A stretch of DNA of 64,000 nucleotides from positions 128,530,190-128,594,189 of the forward strand of contig CM048553.1 in NCBI GenBank assembly GCA_026413225.1, in the 5' to 3' direction. This DNA is from Otis tarda (Eukaryota; Chordata; Aves; Otidiformes; Otididae). This document shows positions 1 to 19,764 of this stretch, one piece after another. Position 1 is the stretch's first letter. Each line of letters begins with the position of its first letter. The notes under the pieces were generated by a model. It searched no databases, was not told the DNA's origin, and saw only the letters and a list, made by a program, of their open reading frames with translations. The position numbers were made by a program, and so were the translations under genes.

Positions 1-2249
1 TCTGAGAAGAGTCTGAGCCCCTCTACCCCAGACTATCCTCTTTTCAGTGGCTGAGGTGCAGAAGACACTTGTAACTTAAGCCAGGGGTTTTGCAATGGAT
101 GTTGTTCAGCTCTCTGCCTTTCCACCAGGCCCTACACTGTGAGTAGGCTTCATATGAAGGCAGTAGCTAACAAATATAATTGAGGAAATAAGAGGTGTAA
201 CAGGCCATAAGTATTTAAATGTAAATATTGCTTTTATTATCTCTTTTTTTTAAGAAGTGTCTAATAAGAAGCAAATTCTAAGCAGCATAATTGGTGTACC
301 AGACAGTAGGGTTTTCATCAAGGAATTCAGACGTCTGCCCTCCTTCTAAAGACCGTGTATGTCTTAGATCTTTTCCCATATATGTGCTAATTATAATCTT
401 GAAAGTTTAAGTAGGTACAAAGTTGTGTCAATTTGTTCACTATTTAAAATAACAAAAGGCCTTCATCTCCAAGGAGAAAGTCTGCACAAAAGGAAATTCA
501 GCAATGCAGGAGAAGGAAATTCCATGTATACCTAAAAGTTTATAACAAATAACTTGATTAAAGAGAGGAGAGAAATGCAACAGAAAGCAGCCTGCCTGGG
601 ATATTCCAAACAGCTACTAGAGCCCCAGCTGCAATAGGGATAGATGCCCTCCACTGACCAAGTCCCATGGAAGGAGAGTTATTAGCTTAGCAGACTGTTA
701 GATGGGCTCCTTAGCATGGGTATAGAGGCACATACACAGTTATCCAGCAAAAGGCATCATCAGGCGTATACAGACAAGTTCTCCCCTCGGAAAGCCAAAA
801 GGAACAGAACAAATGTGGTTAGGAAGACATAGGCAGCAGGACAAAGACAAGAACCTGGCACAGACTAGCACATCAAAACGTTCAAGAAGGAAACTTTCAT
901 TGCTTTGGACTGAGTCAAAGGAGAAATAGTAAACAGTGGTTATAAATGTGTTGATCTGCTTCTTATGACACTGAGATTTAGAACAGCTCACTTGTACTGT
1001 GATGTTCCTTTGCTGCTCTTTTTCCCCCATACAGTGGGAGAAGCAATGTGTTGTAAGGCACACAAACCAAAGGCTGGTCCCAAGGAGCCTACAGAGCTGA
1101 TGTGCTGCAGCTCCCTTCCAGGCCATGCGCTGAGGCTCCTTCCCTTGGAGAATACGCCACCGTGGGAGAAGGAGTCAAAGTTGGCTGTGGGAAGTGCACG
1201 GTTGTGTCTCACTTCTGTATAGTTTTTTTTTTTGAGGCCCATTAACATGGACTTGGGCTTTATTCTTGGCATCTGCAATACAAGGAAAACCGTTTAGCTG
1301 ATCTGTGGCACTTTTTTTTCCATTTGGAAAAATAAGAATTGCCATCCCCATCTGTCTTTACAAAAGCCTCTGAAGGTCTAAGGACAAAAAGTGTGAACTG
1401 ATATCACATCAGGACATTAAAATATTCCTATTCCAGGTCTCCCAAACTTCTGACTGCCCATCAGCCCTGCTCCCACTTTTACTGCCTTCAGAAGACTCTC
1501 TTTCAGCAGAGAAATCACCGAGTAACAGAAGGTCCGCAAAATAGCTCCAACACCTCCCTCTGTTACAGGCTTCCGCCTTGTCCTGGGTGCTGTGACAGGG
1601 CCTTGGAGAAGGTGGCGGTCAGAGGCCAGCAAGGAAGAGACCAGCCTGCCCCAGAGCCTGCCCTACACAGCTGGGAGCCAGAGGTGCTGCCAAGAGCAGC
1701 CCAGCCCAGCCAGCAACTCCAGGATTGGGGCCATTGTGCTGCAAAGGAGCCATTGTGGTGAAATCAATCGGGACGTTTTAAAATACCTTTTACATGTCAA
1801 TTCTAGTGTCAGAACAGAGCAGGTCAAAGAGGGTTGACCCCCCCCAACCTCCCCATAGCAGGTTAAACTCCTGAGGGTGGAGATAATCTCACAGCAGGAA
1901 GGGAGGAAAGTGCTGTGCCTGCCTGGGCCAAGATGCTTTCACACTCCCCATCGCCAGCTTTAGGCTACGGAGCCTACGGAGCCGGAGCCGGCCATTATCA
2001 GAGTCATTGTCATTATTATCTTTAAATCTGCTGCCTTGCATTCAGGCATCTATCAGGAAAAGACCCAAGACCCTATTAGTGCAGGCAATAAGCCCCTAGA
2101 AGCAGGGGAGGAAACTCATTCATAGGTAAATTAACGTTCCTGCTGGCTACCTCCCTATCAGCTTTGTTAATTCTGAAGTGACATTTATTGATAAATCAGA
2201 TTTTACCACCCTTTCCCATCAATCAGCTGGACAAGTCTCCCACCAGAGT

Positions 2250-2261
2250 TTTTTTTTGGTG

Positions 2262-2296
<35 letters not shown>
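2250..2296. repeat. Poly(T) tract
   Basis: Two T runs separated by ggtggg, the second about 32 T. They could be the A-tail of a minus-strand retroposon, but no retroposon body was recognised next to it. Confidence 0.9.
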
Positions 2297-2298
<2 letters not shown>

Positions 2299-3031
2299 GC
2301 CACACACAATAATTTGCCAGGCACAAACACTTCCCATCTGCCAGCCCCAGGGGAGCCAAGCATCAACCCTCTGTTCCTGTATGAAAACTCTGTGCCCAAA
2401 AGACACCGCTGCCAGTGTGTCCTGGCTAAGCCTGTGAAACCTGCCTTCCTGCTCTCAAACTGCAGTTCAGAAAGCCAGCATTTTCTTATGAAACATATTT
2501 AGTCATCTGTGAAAGGATGTCACTCCTTCCCAAAATGATGCTTGCAAAGAACAAAGTGCGTAAATAATTTAAAAAATCCCTTACCTGGAGGAGAAGCTTC
2601 CACTGCAAATGCACATTAGAGTTCTGAAAAAAAAAAAAGTGGTCAGAAAACCTTGTGAATTTTGCTGATATAAAAAAAAAAGTGTTAGAAAAGTCATGAG
2701 TGTTCATCCCTCACCTCAGCAAGTCAAGTCCCGCTGAGAATTCAGAAATGTTCTGCCTGGCTTTAGATGGCCAGTCACAAAAGACAGTATCTGACAGGTT
2801 CTCATTCATAATTTTAAGTTAATTGAATATTTTAGCAGCAATTGCATCAAATAGAGAAAGGAGGAATAAGTAGACTTTTTCCCTCCTCAGCTATTCTTTT
2901 TGGGAAAGGAAATATTTGGTCGTGACAGACTCTTTAAAGATCTGGGTAGAAAAAAACAATTAACTTCTTGATATATTGCTATGCAATTGAATGGAAATGA
3001 GTGGAAGCTTCCAATAGTCCTATAGCTGGTT

Positions 3032-3044
3032 GGGGGGGGGGGGG
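3032..3044 (+). repeat. Poly(G) run, 13 bases
   Basis: Thirteen consecutive G in otherwise A+T-rich intergenic sequence. Length is likely to vary between individuals or reads. Confidence 0.9.
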
Positions 3045-6000
3045 TGGAATCTCTAAATTACATGTAGGTTTAAGTAAAATAATCCAAACTCACGAAATTG
3101 AGTGTGACAAGAACAGTCTTTAAGGTGATGAATACTACTAAAAGATTTCTTTACCCCTCTGAAGATAGTTAGCTGAGCTGACTGCCTCCAGCTTTGACAT
3201 TGTGAAATGTCATGTTTAGCAAGGGAAAGATGAATTGAATTTGCAAAATCTTTGTCATTTTTCTCCAGCCATACATTAATCCACTAAACTGTGTAATTCT
3301 TTAACTTTCTTTTATTCCATACTTTACAAGTGATGGCGAGAGTAGAGCTGTGAGGAGCCTGACGTTGAAGTAAAGTAAGTTTAACTCTGTCCCCTGGCAG
3401 ATGGGAGGTGGGTGGTAGCCCCACATCAGGATAGTTACAACAGCAGATTAAAAGCTCTTTCTTACAGCCCCCCAGGGACTGGTAAGTATGCAGCGACTAT
3501 CATGCCGCTGAATCCCGCTGAAATGCTGGCTGAGGAAGGGACCTGCCCGAAAGCAAGGAGAGGCAGACAACTGCATCGTGTTGGACTGTACGTGCAGAAG
3601 GGTTGAGGAGATGAAGAGCTGTTGGCCTGGTCTCATCAATGGCTGTGCTGACCCCGCTACGGCACCCAGACTCTCTACAGCCATGGCGGGACCGGACCGT
3701 GCTGCAGCTAAGCACCTCATATTAAACTCCAGCAGGTTAAACTTCTGATGAGCTTCTAATGACTGTAAAAACTCCCCTTTGGCCTTGGATGTTATAACTA
3801 TTTATGAGGCTGACCTTTAATTACTCTCTCATGTAGAAATCTTTGATAATATGTCTTTCTGAAAGCTTGACAAATATGGACCTACACAGCACAGATCAAT
3901 ACCAATATAGTAACACTACGAAGTAGAGCTGCTTCCACAAAAGCAAATGCTAGAATGTATTATTGCAAAGCTGCTTCAAAGGACTTAGCCTTCAGCTAGG
4001 CGCTGTCAGCTCTTTCATATTACAGAAGGGCCTAGGGAACGTAAAAAAAATACACAAGGGATGCCAAATATCAATGCAACATAAAGACTGGAAAGGGTAT
4101 GAACCACTATCCCGCTGGGGCCCAGGGGAACCATGGCTGTCCTTAGCACTAAGACAGGAAGAGTGACTGCCATCTGCCACTGCTGTAGAGTCTTCTGCTC
4201 ATCCTTGCAGCTGGCCAGAGCTGCAAGGAAACAAATTGATGGTGTTGAGTACCTAGTTTGAAAGTCACGGCATGTCTTGAAAAGAAGCTCCAGCAAATTA
4301 TCTTTTGCAACATGAATGCCATCCAAGGAAATAATGAAGCTGAGAGTGGATAGCTACTAGTTCTATACTGAGTGAGAATATTCAATACTTGAATATTCAG
4401 TATTGCTTGACTTTTCAAAAGGACATTTTTTTCCATAGACATTATACATATGCATGAGCATACCTACATGTACACAAATGCACATATATGTGCATATACG
4501 TACACACAAATACAAAACAGTCAGTAATATTCTGTTAAGAATGGTAAATACACTTGGAAAACACCTATACAGTGTAGAGGAGAGGATTATCAGTACAACC
4601 ATATAGTTACATAAACCAGAAGCAACTTAATTTTGATTTTAACCCACCTACTAGAACTCTATTATTATCATACAAGTTTAATAACATGCAAGATGTGTCA
4701 TAAGTATTATGGAAATAAGTGGGATTTTTCCTATGTCAATGATTAAAAGCACAAAGCTGTATAAATACAATATGCATCATCTTTGGTCATCGTTATACAT
4801 TATACAGAACTGACATTTGTCCTAACCTAATGAAATTCTGCTGCAAGGAGGATGAGTCACAAAGACATAGATTGAAGAAAAGGTAAAGATAAAATCTAAA
4901 ATATTTGATAATAATTTTGATTTCCTTATTGCTGCTAGAAAAAGAAGTGATCCATCTACCAGACAGATGTAATTAAAGAAAAGCGTCATGGACAAAAAAG
5001 TCCCATGGATTTTGGGGGAGGTTTTAAATGCTACCAGTCACTTAGTTTTCCTTCTCTTCTGAATTTCCCCCAAATTAAATTATTTTCTCTTATTCAGTAA
5101 AGCAACTGTTCTCTCTTAGCCCTCCCATAGAACCTTTTTGTCATAACAACATCTCGGTCAAAACAGCTCCCACCAGACAAAATCAATCAAAGTCATAAAA
5201 GAAGAATGTTTTTGTCATGCCAGGCCCTGCTGCTCGTCTCTTATAGCTGCAAAACCGACAGCAACTGAACTGGGTTAGACACACCATCTGAATAGGTTTG
5301 GCCAGTTACTCTAACCAAAATCAACATACCTTTTTCATTTTAATATTATACAGTTAAAGAACCCAACATATAGAAACAAGCTATGTTAACATGGTGATAA
5401 TGGTGTCATAAAGAGATGGACACACAAAAGGAGCTTAAAAGCCCTGAATCCAGGCACCTTCCCCACAGGGAGTTAAGCTCAGAGTGGTTTTCTCTGAGGC
5501 CGTCTCCCTGCAGATCTGGCACCTGAACTCTCTTCTTGGTGGAAAGAAACCCAAACCAATCAACTACTTGAAAGGCTCCCTCTCAATCCCTCCTTTTTCA
5601 AACTTTCAAAATATTAGGCTGAGTGCATCTTTGGGAAAGGGTCTAGGGGAACAGGTAAAGAATCCAGATGCTTGGGCAAATAACTAAACGTCTCTTTTTC
5701 CAGGAATGTTCCCTTCTGCTGTCATGTTTTTTCATGCTGAATTTTGTTTTGTATGTGCTAGAGTAACTGTGTGTGGGATCTTTCTAGTTCTGAAACTATG
5801 GAAAAAAAGGCTTAGAAGAAGAGGCATGGGTTAAACAGAAGCCTGCTGTGATAGAGTGATAAATATAGTAATATCCATACAAGGTTTCATACCACCCTTG
5901 ATCATAGGTCTGTCAAAGTCAAGAGAAAAGCTGAGAGGCCTGTCTTAGCTCCTGTGGCTGCAGAGCTGTGGTGCGAAGTCTTCTTTTACTGCCAGCTTGG

Positions 6001-8871
6001 GGAAAAAGCCTTAGAGAAGGCATCTTCAGACCCACCACGAAAACAAGACCCAAGCATTGCTCTCCTCCAGGACAGGACTGTCCCTCCTTCAGCACTGCAC
6101 ATGGCTTATGGAGGGGAAAGCTCCCAGTCCCACCAGCGTCACTCAGCGCCGCTGTCTCCAGCACTGACTCTTCCTGTCTTGCCCGTCCTCAGTAGCAGTG
6201 AGAGCAGGATGCTGCCAGCCAGCGTTCCCACTTGCTGATGGGTGCATCGGTGGGAAACAGCTACACATCAAGCTGTAGGGGGAGGTTCAAGAAAGGAAAC
6301 GGATTCCCCTTTGGTTGTTTGCTGCGGGTTTTCAAATCCCTAAACAAAAAAAAAAAATCCATTTTTCATTAAAAGAGTGGTTTGAGACTGTTGGTGAAAC
6401 CGATACTGCAGAAATATGTGTTCCTGTGTGCTGCCTTTCTGCTCCGTAATGGCTCTTGCATTAGGGACTCGGGGCTGGGGGCGGGGGGGCTGTTGTTGTC
6501 CATTTACTTTGGTAAAGATTGCTATTAAATGAAACCTTTAATGGGGCATTTATGCTCCCACTCAGCTAAGAGCTCTGAGCTTGTGGCAGAGTAGTCTTTC
6601 CCTCCACCTTGACAGCTATTAGAGAATCAATACAGGTAATCCCTCAGCTGGCCCTCAGCACCCGCTGGCCATGGGGCTGCCCTCGCCACTACCATGGAGT
6701 CACTTGTGGGAAAGTGAGATTTCTCCAGGGAGTGACCTGCCACAATGTTCCCACTGCCACAGCGCCAGGCCAGAGCCCTCCAAACCATGCGGAGCCCTGC
6801 AAGACCTGGAGGGAACGCCACCAGCTTAACTTGGATGAAGCCAAAGGATGGACTCAACCCTTTCTCCCTAGGGAGGAGGGACTCCACATCCTGATTTCAC
6901 TTCAAGGAATATCTGTGAATTGAGTTTTTTGACCAGTATAACCCAATAATTCATCCCATTTTCTCAGCTCCCATTTCTGTTAATGACCAAGGTGTCCTTT
7001 ACTGGCTTTGCTCAACTCCCTGCAGTCAAAGGGGGAAGAAATTGCATTTTCTCACCGCTACTTTCCAGCCTGGCAGTACCACAGCTTGCAGGACCGTGTG
7101 GCATTCTCACACTAAGTCATGCAACAGTGCTCTCCACACTACTGAATTGCTGGGCTAGCCAGAGGTTTGGCCTGTGAATCCAAGCCTGGTTTGCCACCGC
7201 TGCAACTCAACTAAGCAGAGCGATAGGTTGGAGGTGCCAATGGAGTGGAGCCGCTTGGGTCCTGCTGTAGGACAGCCAGCTGTGATGATCTCCTCTGGTC
7301 GTCCCGTGTACCCCCAACCACCAACACCCAATGCCAGGCGCCTTCAAAGGACCAGCTTTTCGGAAAAGGCATTCACTGGTGGAGATTAAGCCTTTTTAAA
7401 GCTTGAGGCAAGCACCATAAAAACACAGATGGTTGCTGTTCCCACTGAAAATCTGGACATAAGGGTTTTATGTGGGGTTAAAAAAAAGGAAATCAGAGAG
7501 CAAAGCCATAGTCTCCTGACACCCCTCATGTGCCCAAGGCCTTGCACTACATAGGTTAAGGAGAGCCAGAGGGAGAAGGTGCAAGGGGATGTGCATGTGT
7601 GAGGAGAGCAAGAGAGATGAAGATGCCAGTTACGATGTCCGTAGGGGTGAAACAAAGCCCACCGCTTGCTGCGGAGGCACCGTAGGAAACTGGGGACCCC
7701 AAGAAACGGCTTTCCAAAGGAGGGGACAGCCAGCCAGGGCTGCCCTGGTGAACGGTCTCTCTCGTTTAATGGACAGTTCGGCACTAATCAATATTTGTTT
7801 GTGGCATTATCTTCCATTCACTAAGCTCCTCACTTCTTTTCGCCTTCCCTCAGCGGTTAACCACCTCCCTGTCCCCCGGGGAGTGCAGTGGGACAGGGGC
7901 TGGGGTGGCAGGGGGATGGGGACCAGGTGTTTGAAGAGAGGGGAGATGCAGGAGATGCCGGAGGCAGCAGATGTCGGTGGCCAGGCCTTTTGTGCTCTCA
8001 CACTCTCCAGCCTGAGCTCTGGGACCACCTTTTTGTTTTTGTCTTGCCATTGTCATTCACCAAGGAGGGGCTTTTCAGGAGTTAGCTTCACACAGCTCAT
8101 CTCTCTCCCCATGGCTCCAACAAAACAGCCGGAGAGATTGCCCTCATCCTCTGGTTTCTATTTAGATCACTTTCCATTTAACATTTAAAAAACCCCTGAC
8201 ACAGTTAATGCAAAGCACTTAAATCAGCTAGTGTCTTACAGGGCTGATTCATCCCAATGGCTCCACTTGCCGCTCCCCTTAGAAGGAGCAGTTTTAATCC
8301 CAGTTAGGGGAAAGAAAAGCCAGGGTGCACATGTCAGGTACAGGCTTGGTTCTCCTTTGCCTTGGCTTGGGGAGGGCACTGAGTGAGACCCCCAACCAGG
8401 GAAGTCATGCTACAGCCACTGTTGAAGCCAAACCCAGTGCGAAACATGGGTGCTGATTGCCCATGGTGTATTGCTATAGTCCCTGTCATGGAAGATGATG
8501 CTTCCGTCTCATCCTTGGTGATGCCAAGAAATGGGAGAGGTGCATCTAGTACAGCACGCAGAGCCACAGCCTGGTCCCGCAGAGAGCTGCAGGGATGTCC
8601 TGCTTTGTGCAGCCCCAGCTCAGAAATGGCCAGGGGCATCAAATACTACGGTGTCTGCTCAGGAGGGACGGAGCAGCTGGGGCTTCCCAGGGAAAGGATT
8701 GAGCCTTTGCAGTTGGCTGGGTCACAAATATTCTCCCTTCAGCTGAAGGTGTAGTGCAGCCTCCTTCATGCAAGTAGCGTTCTGCACCATGCAGTCATTC
8801 CCAGGAACCTGTCAGATGAAGAAGCGCAGTGTGCATATGTGCTCCCTCCCTCTCCTCCCTTCTTACCAGTT

Positions 8872-8912
8872 AAAATACTAAAACCCTGCTCCCTAAAAAT
8901 ACTAAAACCCTG
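8872..8912 (+). repeat. Two-copy tandem repeat, 24-bp period
   Basis: The 17-mer aaaatactaaaaccctg occurs at 8872-8888 and again at 8896-8912. Confidence 0.9.
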
Positions 8913-9303
8913 AGCTGGCCAGAGCTGCTCACTCACCAGGCTGCTGGCAGCCTGGCCGGAGAAGCTGTAAATATGCAAGAGTAAATATGCAAATCCCTGG
9001 GGAGCAAAAACCATCTCGTTGGATGCACAGAGGGTACAGGTGCACTCCCTAATCTAAATCTAGCCTCTCCTAAACCCTGGCCGGCAAGGACAGCAATGTT
9101 TGCACTGACAATCACTGCATTTCCTTAAATCTGCAGCGGGCTGGCCGGGCAGCTCAGCCTGCCCTGCATCCTGCTCGCTGCTGCTTTATTTCTCCCTGCC
9201 CTGCTGAGAAGTGTGCTGCTGGGCAAGTGCCACCCCCCCACACACTGCCCCCCAGCCCCAGCACAGCTGGGACTCGCTATTCAGAAGGGAGAGGAGGATG
9301 CTG

Positions 9304-9337
9304 TAGGGTAGTTAAATGCTATAGGGTAGTTAAATGC
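9304..9337 (+). repeat. Two-copy tandem repeat, 18-bp period
   Basis: The 16-mer tagggtagttaaatgc is repeated exactly at 9304-9319 and 9322-9337. Confidence 0.93.
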
Positions 9338-9656
9338 CTTTTTTTAGTGCCCAATCTGGATTCATCATTTTGCTGCAAGTGGGAGTGAACCCAATCCAGA
9401 ACTGAATGGCCTCAGCTTCCATGAGCCATTGGGACACTTAAGGCCCAATCCATCAAGACACTGGGTGCCTTTGACTTCTAATGCAGTCAGCTGCTACCCA
9501 GCAGGAGAAGGACTGTAATTCCCATGACTCTGTAATGACTTACAAATGACGCAGAAAACACCCTTCATTCATTTGCTGGTACTTAAAATATACAATGCCA
9601 ATGTATGGGCAGAAAGCAAGCTATAGCCCACGAGTGTACACTGCAGTCTCCAATAA

Positions 9657-9662
9657 TTTATT
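9657..9662 (-). terminator. Alternative candidate poly(A) signal for PRDM14
   Basis: A second minus-strand AATAAA, at the left border of the A+T-rich block. The sequence further left changes character, which would fit a transcript end here. This is unproven. Confidence 0.3.
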
Positions 9663-10016
9663 TTCATCTTTTCCATAAATCTCATTGCAATAGTCTTAAT
9701 AATTTGTATCAAAATTTACATATACAGGTTTAATGTGCAAGACAACCAGTACCTTCAGTCACAAGTACAAGCAAAACCCTTCACACACGTACTCTTTTAC
9801 AGACAACTTGTCACAAAAGATTGTATCAGAGTGCTAATATTTTAGCACTCTTAAGATATTTGGGGGTTCTTCAAGCAGAAACGCACACAGTTAAAAGCAC
9901 TAGAGAAGACGCATCACTTAAATAAATAACCTCATTCGCAAGAAACAAGGAGATGACCTCTATGGGAAGCTAACCATGCATTTCACGGCACTTGTAAGCC
10001 ATGCCAAGTCAGAGCA

Positions 10017-10022
10017 TTTATT
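10017..10022 (-). terminator. Candidate poly(A) signal for PRDM14
   Basis: Plus-strand tttatt reads AATAAA on the minus strand. It is the nearest canonical hexamer that I saw 3' of the PRDM14 stop. The hexamer alone is weak evidence. Confidence 0.3.
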
Positions 10023-12487
10023 TCATTACTAGGTAGTTGATGATTTAACCAAATCCTGAGCTATTTACGGGACCGAACCAGTAAAGCCTTCACTCAGAAA
10101 ATTCACAGTTCTTTTGGCCAGGGTTCTGTATGTTTGGGGAAAAACACCTCCACATGGGCAGGCAGCAGGAAGTAAAATTCAGTTCCCCTACCCGTACTTC
10201 AGCATGGTTCGTAGACATAAATACTGTGATAATTTTCTGCCCAGGAGTGAATTCTACCTATTTTGCACTCACCAGTTCAGCCGTCAATATGTACAAAATT
10301 CAGCCTGTTGCATTCCAGGAATCTTCGATAACAAATCAAGCAAAAAAATTCAGAACAAAACGTGATCTTCATCCTACCCTAAAACCTACATGTATGTACA
10401 ACAGCAATGGCTTGCTTACTTCAGATACTGCCTAGTGCTGGGCCTCAGTATTTCACTTATGAGGACACACCAACTTAAAGTACAATAAACCATATAAAAT
10501 TAGTGCAAATCAATATAGATATGTATACAGTATCTGCACGATATAATTGAATGTGCAGGTAACTTTTCTAGTTCTGCACTGCATTTAAAGAGAGTTGTTT
10601 AAGGTTGGCACAAAATAAAAACTCTGATATTTATGTGCAAAGTCCTTGTTAACCCTAGCTGATCTAGGATATTAAGAGAAGCTCATCATCCCAGTAACAT
10701 CAAGTTGTCTGTGTTAATCAACTAGCTCCAGCAAGGGCTTCCATTATCTATCTTGGATGCAACGCACAGCTCCACCAACACAGGGACCCCCCCTCAATTG
10801 CACAGCCCCCCCCCCGTGCTGACCACTCAGCAGTGAGAGGCTTCTGCACCAGTTACAGCATTCCCTGTACTCAGTGGTCCTTCAGCACAGGCTGTTTGCC
10901 AAGCCTCCATGGAGCTGAGATTTCACATTGCCAGGGAACGCTGGTCATTAAGGATTTCTGGTTATTTTTAAAACCCATTGAAGAAATCAGAGTCTAATAA
11001 TGTAGGATTTTACACTGAAAATTCCTTTATCCATTGTAACATGGACTCGAGACAGTTTTGATCTGGGTCAAAGTTTGTTGGTACAAAAGCAGAGAACGTC
11101 TGAGGTGTTACTGTCCATCTGCAAGTCAGAGTGCAAAAGAAACAAAAGTAGAACTTTCAAGAAAAGGATCCCAGAGTACATCTTCTCACCCATACCTAGA
11201 CAAACAGCTCTGTCTATAGAAAAAAAAAAAAACAACCCAGCATTTCTGACCCAATACTTCCCTTTTGCTAAAAATAAAACAACAGAAAAGCGGCACAAGT
11301 CACTCCTGACCTGCTTGGAGGGTCAGCGAGAAATGGAAGGTGAAACCTTTCAGTCCTCCCATGGAGGTGAAGGCATTCCTGCAGGCTGGGGAGCGGGGGA
11401 GGAATTCCATGTGCTGAGAGTTTTAGGGGCTGAGACATCCTAGCATCACCTATCCGACACTTTTAAATCTTAAATTTAGGATAGGGGAAGGGAGTGCCAC
11501 TACAGCAGCCATCCCTGTAGAGCCAGGAGGAGGAAGTGGAGGAGTTCATTCACCCTTTGCGTCAGGAGTTGCCACGAAGGCCCACCTGGCCAGGATGAGA
11601 CAGCTCAGGGAAACAGAGACAGAAGAGCCCTGTGGTAGGATTGTGCCTGCTCCTGGCCTGTGCTGAGCCAAAAATGCAATGCCTCTATGAGGCCACTTGA
11701 CTGTGTGTGACCCACCTGAGAGCTCAGTAGTGCTTGGGAATATCTTCACATTTGGCCCACTAAACTGTGAGAAGGCAGAGCCAACCTCCACTATCTCTAC
11801 TAGCTGGCACCACAGGCCTGTAGCGATTTGGTGACACCCTGCCCCTCTCCCCCTGGGCTAACCAGGGTGCAGTGTCCTCTGGAAGAGCTGATCTCACTGT
11901 CCTGGGTGTCCAGGCAGCTGAATGAAGGACTTAAACCCTCTTATGCTGGTCCACCAGTCAGTATCTCTGAGACAGTTCACAAATAGAGCACCATTAAAAG
12001 ACTTGCACATTAAGGGGAAGTAGACCCCATAACTGGTTACGCACCCAAACAAAACAAACACTTTATAAAAACGTCCCTCACACAAGCTTTGATATGGACT
12101 GCACCAGGCAGTCCATAGATGTGGTGCATCAGAGACACGGAAACACTCCTCACAGTGATATTTGTGCACAAAGGATTTGTGGGAGGTGAAATTCCCTCTT
12201 GCCTGTGTTTCCATTTTGTGGAAATGCAGGTATGGGAGGAGAGGAAGGGAAAGGTGGGGTAGCTCATGTTGGACTACACCCCAGTGTGGGATCAGGGTAC
12301 CCAGGCGAGAAACTCCTGTCCCCTGCACTCAGAGATACGCCCAGGTTTCAGAGACCAGACATCCCCAGAGAGTGGCTTCAAGGGTCAATGTCACCTCCAG
12401 CGGCGTGCACACAACCACGACAAACACACGGCACACAGACCGATACAGACGCAGAGCTGGTCCAGGGCGTGTCCGCGGAGCTCTTGA

Positions 12488-19113
<6,626 letters not shown>

Positions 19114-19275
19114 GCCGGGCCGGGCCGAGAAGGGAGGGAGGTGCTGGGCAGCAATGGGGTGGGGGCAGACACCCGGGTGGTGTCGGGGCGGGGGGCGGGA
19201 TGGGGGCACGGGAGCTGCCGCACGCAGCGCGGCGCCGTCGGGGCCAGGGGGCCGCCCGCCGCCGGCCCCCTGCGG

Positions 19276-19281
19276 CTATAT
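19276..19281 (-). promoter_or_regulatory. TATA-like element upstream of PRDM14
   Basis: On the minus strand the text reads GGGCCCATATAGCCGC, the only A/T-rich core in a long G+C-rich stretch, about 160 bp upstream of the start codon. If used, transcription would start near 19,245-19,250 and give a 5' UTR of about 130 nt. It is not a perfect TATAWAW match, and an upstream non-coding exon (as in human) could exist instead. Confidence 0.3.
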
Positions 19282-19764
19282 GGGCCCGGGGAGGGGAGGG
19301 AGGGAGGGCAGGCGGGGGCGGCCCGCCCTGGGGGTCGCGCAGCCCCGGGGGCGGGCGAGGGTGCTGCCCCGACGGGTCCCCCTACCCCGGGGCGGAGCCG
19401 CGGCTGCTCCACGTCGAGGCCGGCGGTGTCAGAGGGACCCCCCTTCCCCCCTCTCCACGCCCCGTCCCAGCCTCCGGGACCCACTTCCCCAGCCGCCGGC
19501 ACTGCCCTCCGCCTCTCCAAGCCCCCACCAAGGGGCCTGGCCGCTGCCCGGGTGGGCTCAGCCTCTCCCCCCCGAGCAGGAGGCCGGGGTGCGGGAGCGA
19601 TGTTCCCCACGGGTGAGCCGCTCCTGCAGCAGGTCAGCGCCCTGCCAGCCGGCCTCCGCGCTCCCGTGCAGGACCCACAGCCCCCACGCAGTGTCTCAGG
19701 GGTTGCAGGTGTGGGGTTTGGGTGTAGAAAGAAAAAAAAACCACACCTCCCAAACCCCCGGGAC

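Larger units (their letters stand above)
1..9639. other. Intergenic region left of PRDM14
   Basis: I see no gene here. All open frames are short and unlike known proteins. It contains simple repeats (2250, 3032), two small tandem duplications (8872, 9304) and an octamer ATGCAAAT at 8987-8994. The stretches 1950-2200, 6290-6560, 7750-7850 and 8090-8250 are mixed-composition, repeat-free sequence that could be conserved regulatory DNA, but this is only an impression. Confidence 0.6.
9640..12487 (-). other. PRDM14: Candidate PRDM14 3' UTR (extent uncertain)
   Basis: Downstream of the PRDM14 stop, I saw no minus-strand AATAAA until 10017-10022, with a second at 9657-9662. The stretch 9.65-10.7 kb is A+T-rich and 3'-UTR-like, unlike the mixed-composition sequence to its left. 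The human PRDM14 3' UTR is remembered as short, so a UTR of 2.5-2.8 kb would be unusual and an earlier non-canonical signal is possible. The region also holds a 144-codon minus-strand open frame (11894-12328) that I do not recognise. Confidence 0.3.

Noticed and set aside
2250..2296. Poly(T) as the tail of a minus-strand processed pseudogene
   Set aside because: No gene-like body or target-site duplication was seen next to the tract.
7386..8188. Overlapping open frames of 132 and 199 codons in the left intergenic region
   Set aside because: No protein family, splice pattern or codon bias is recognisable; length alone is not enough in this base composition.
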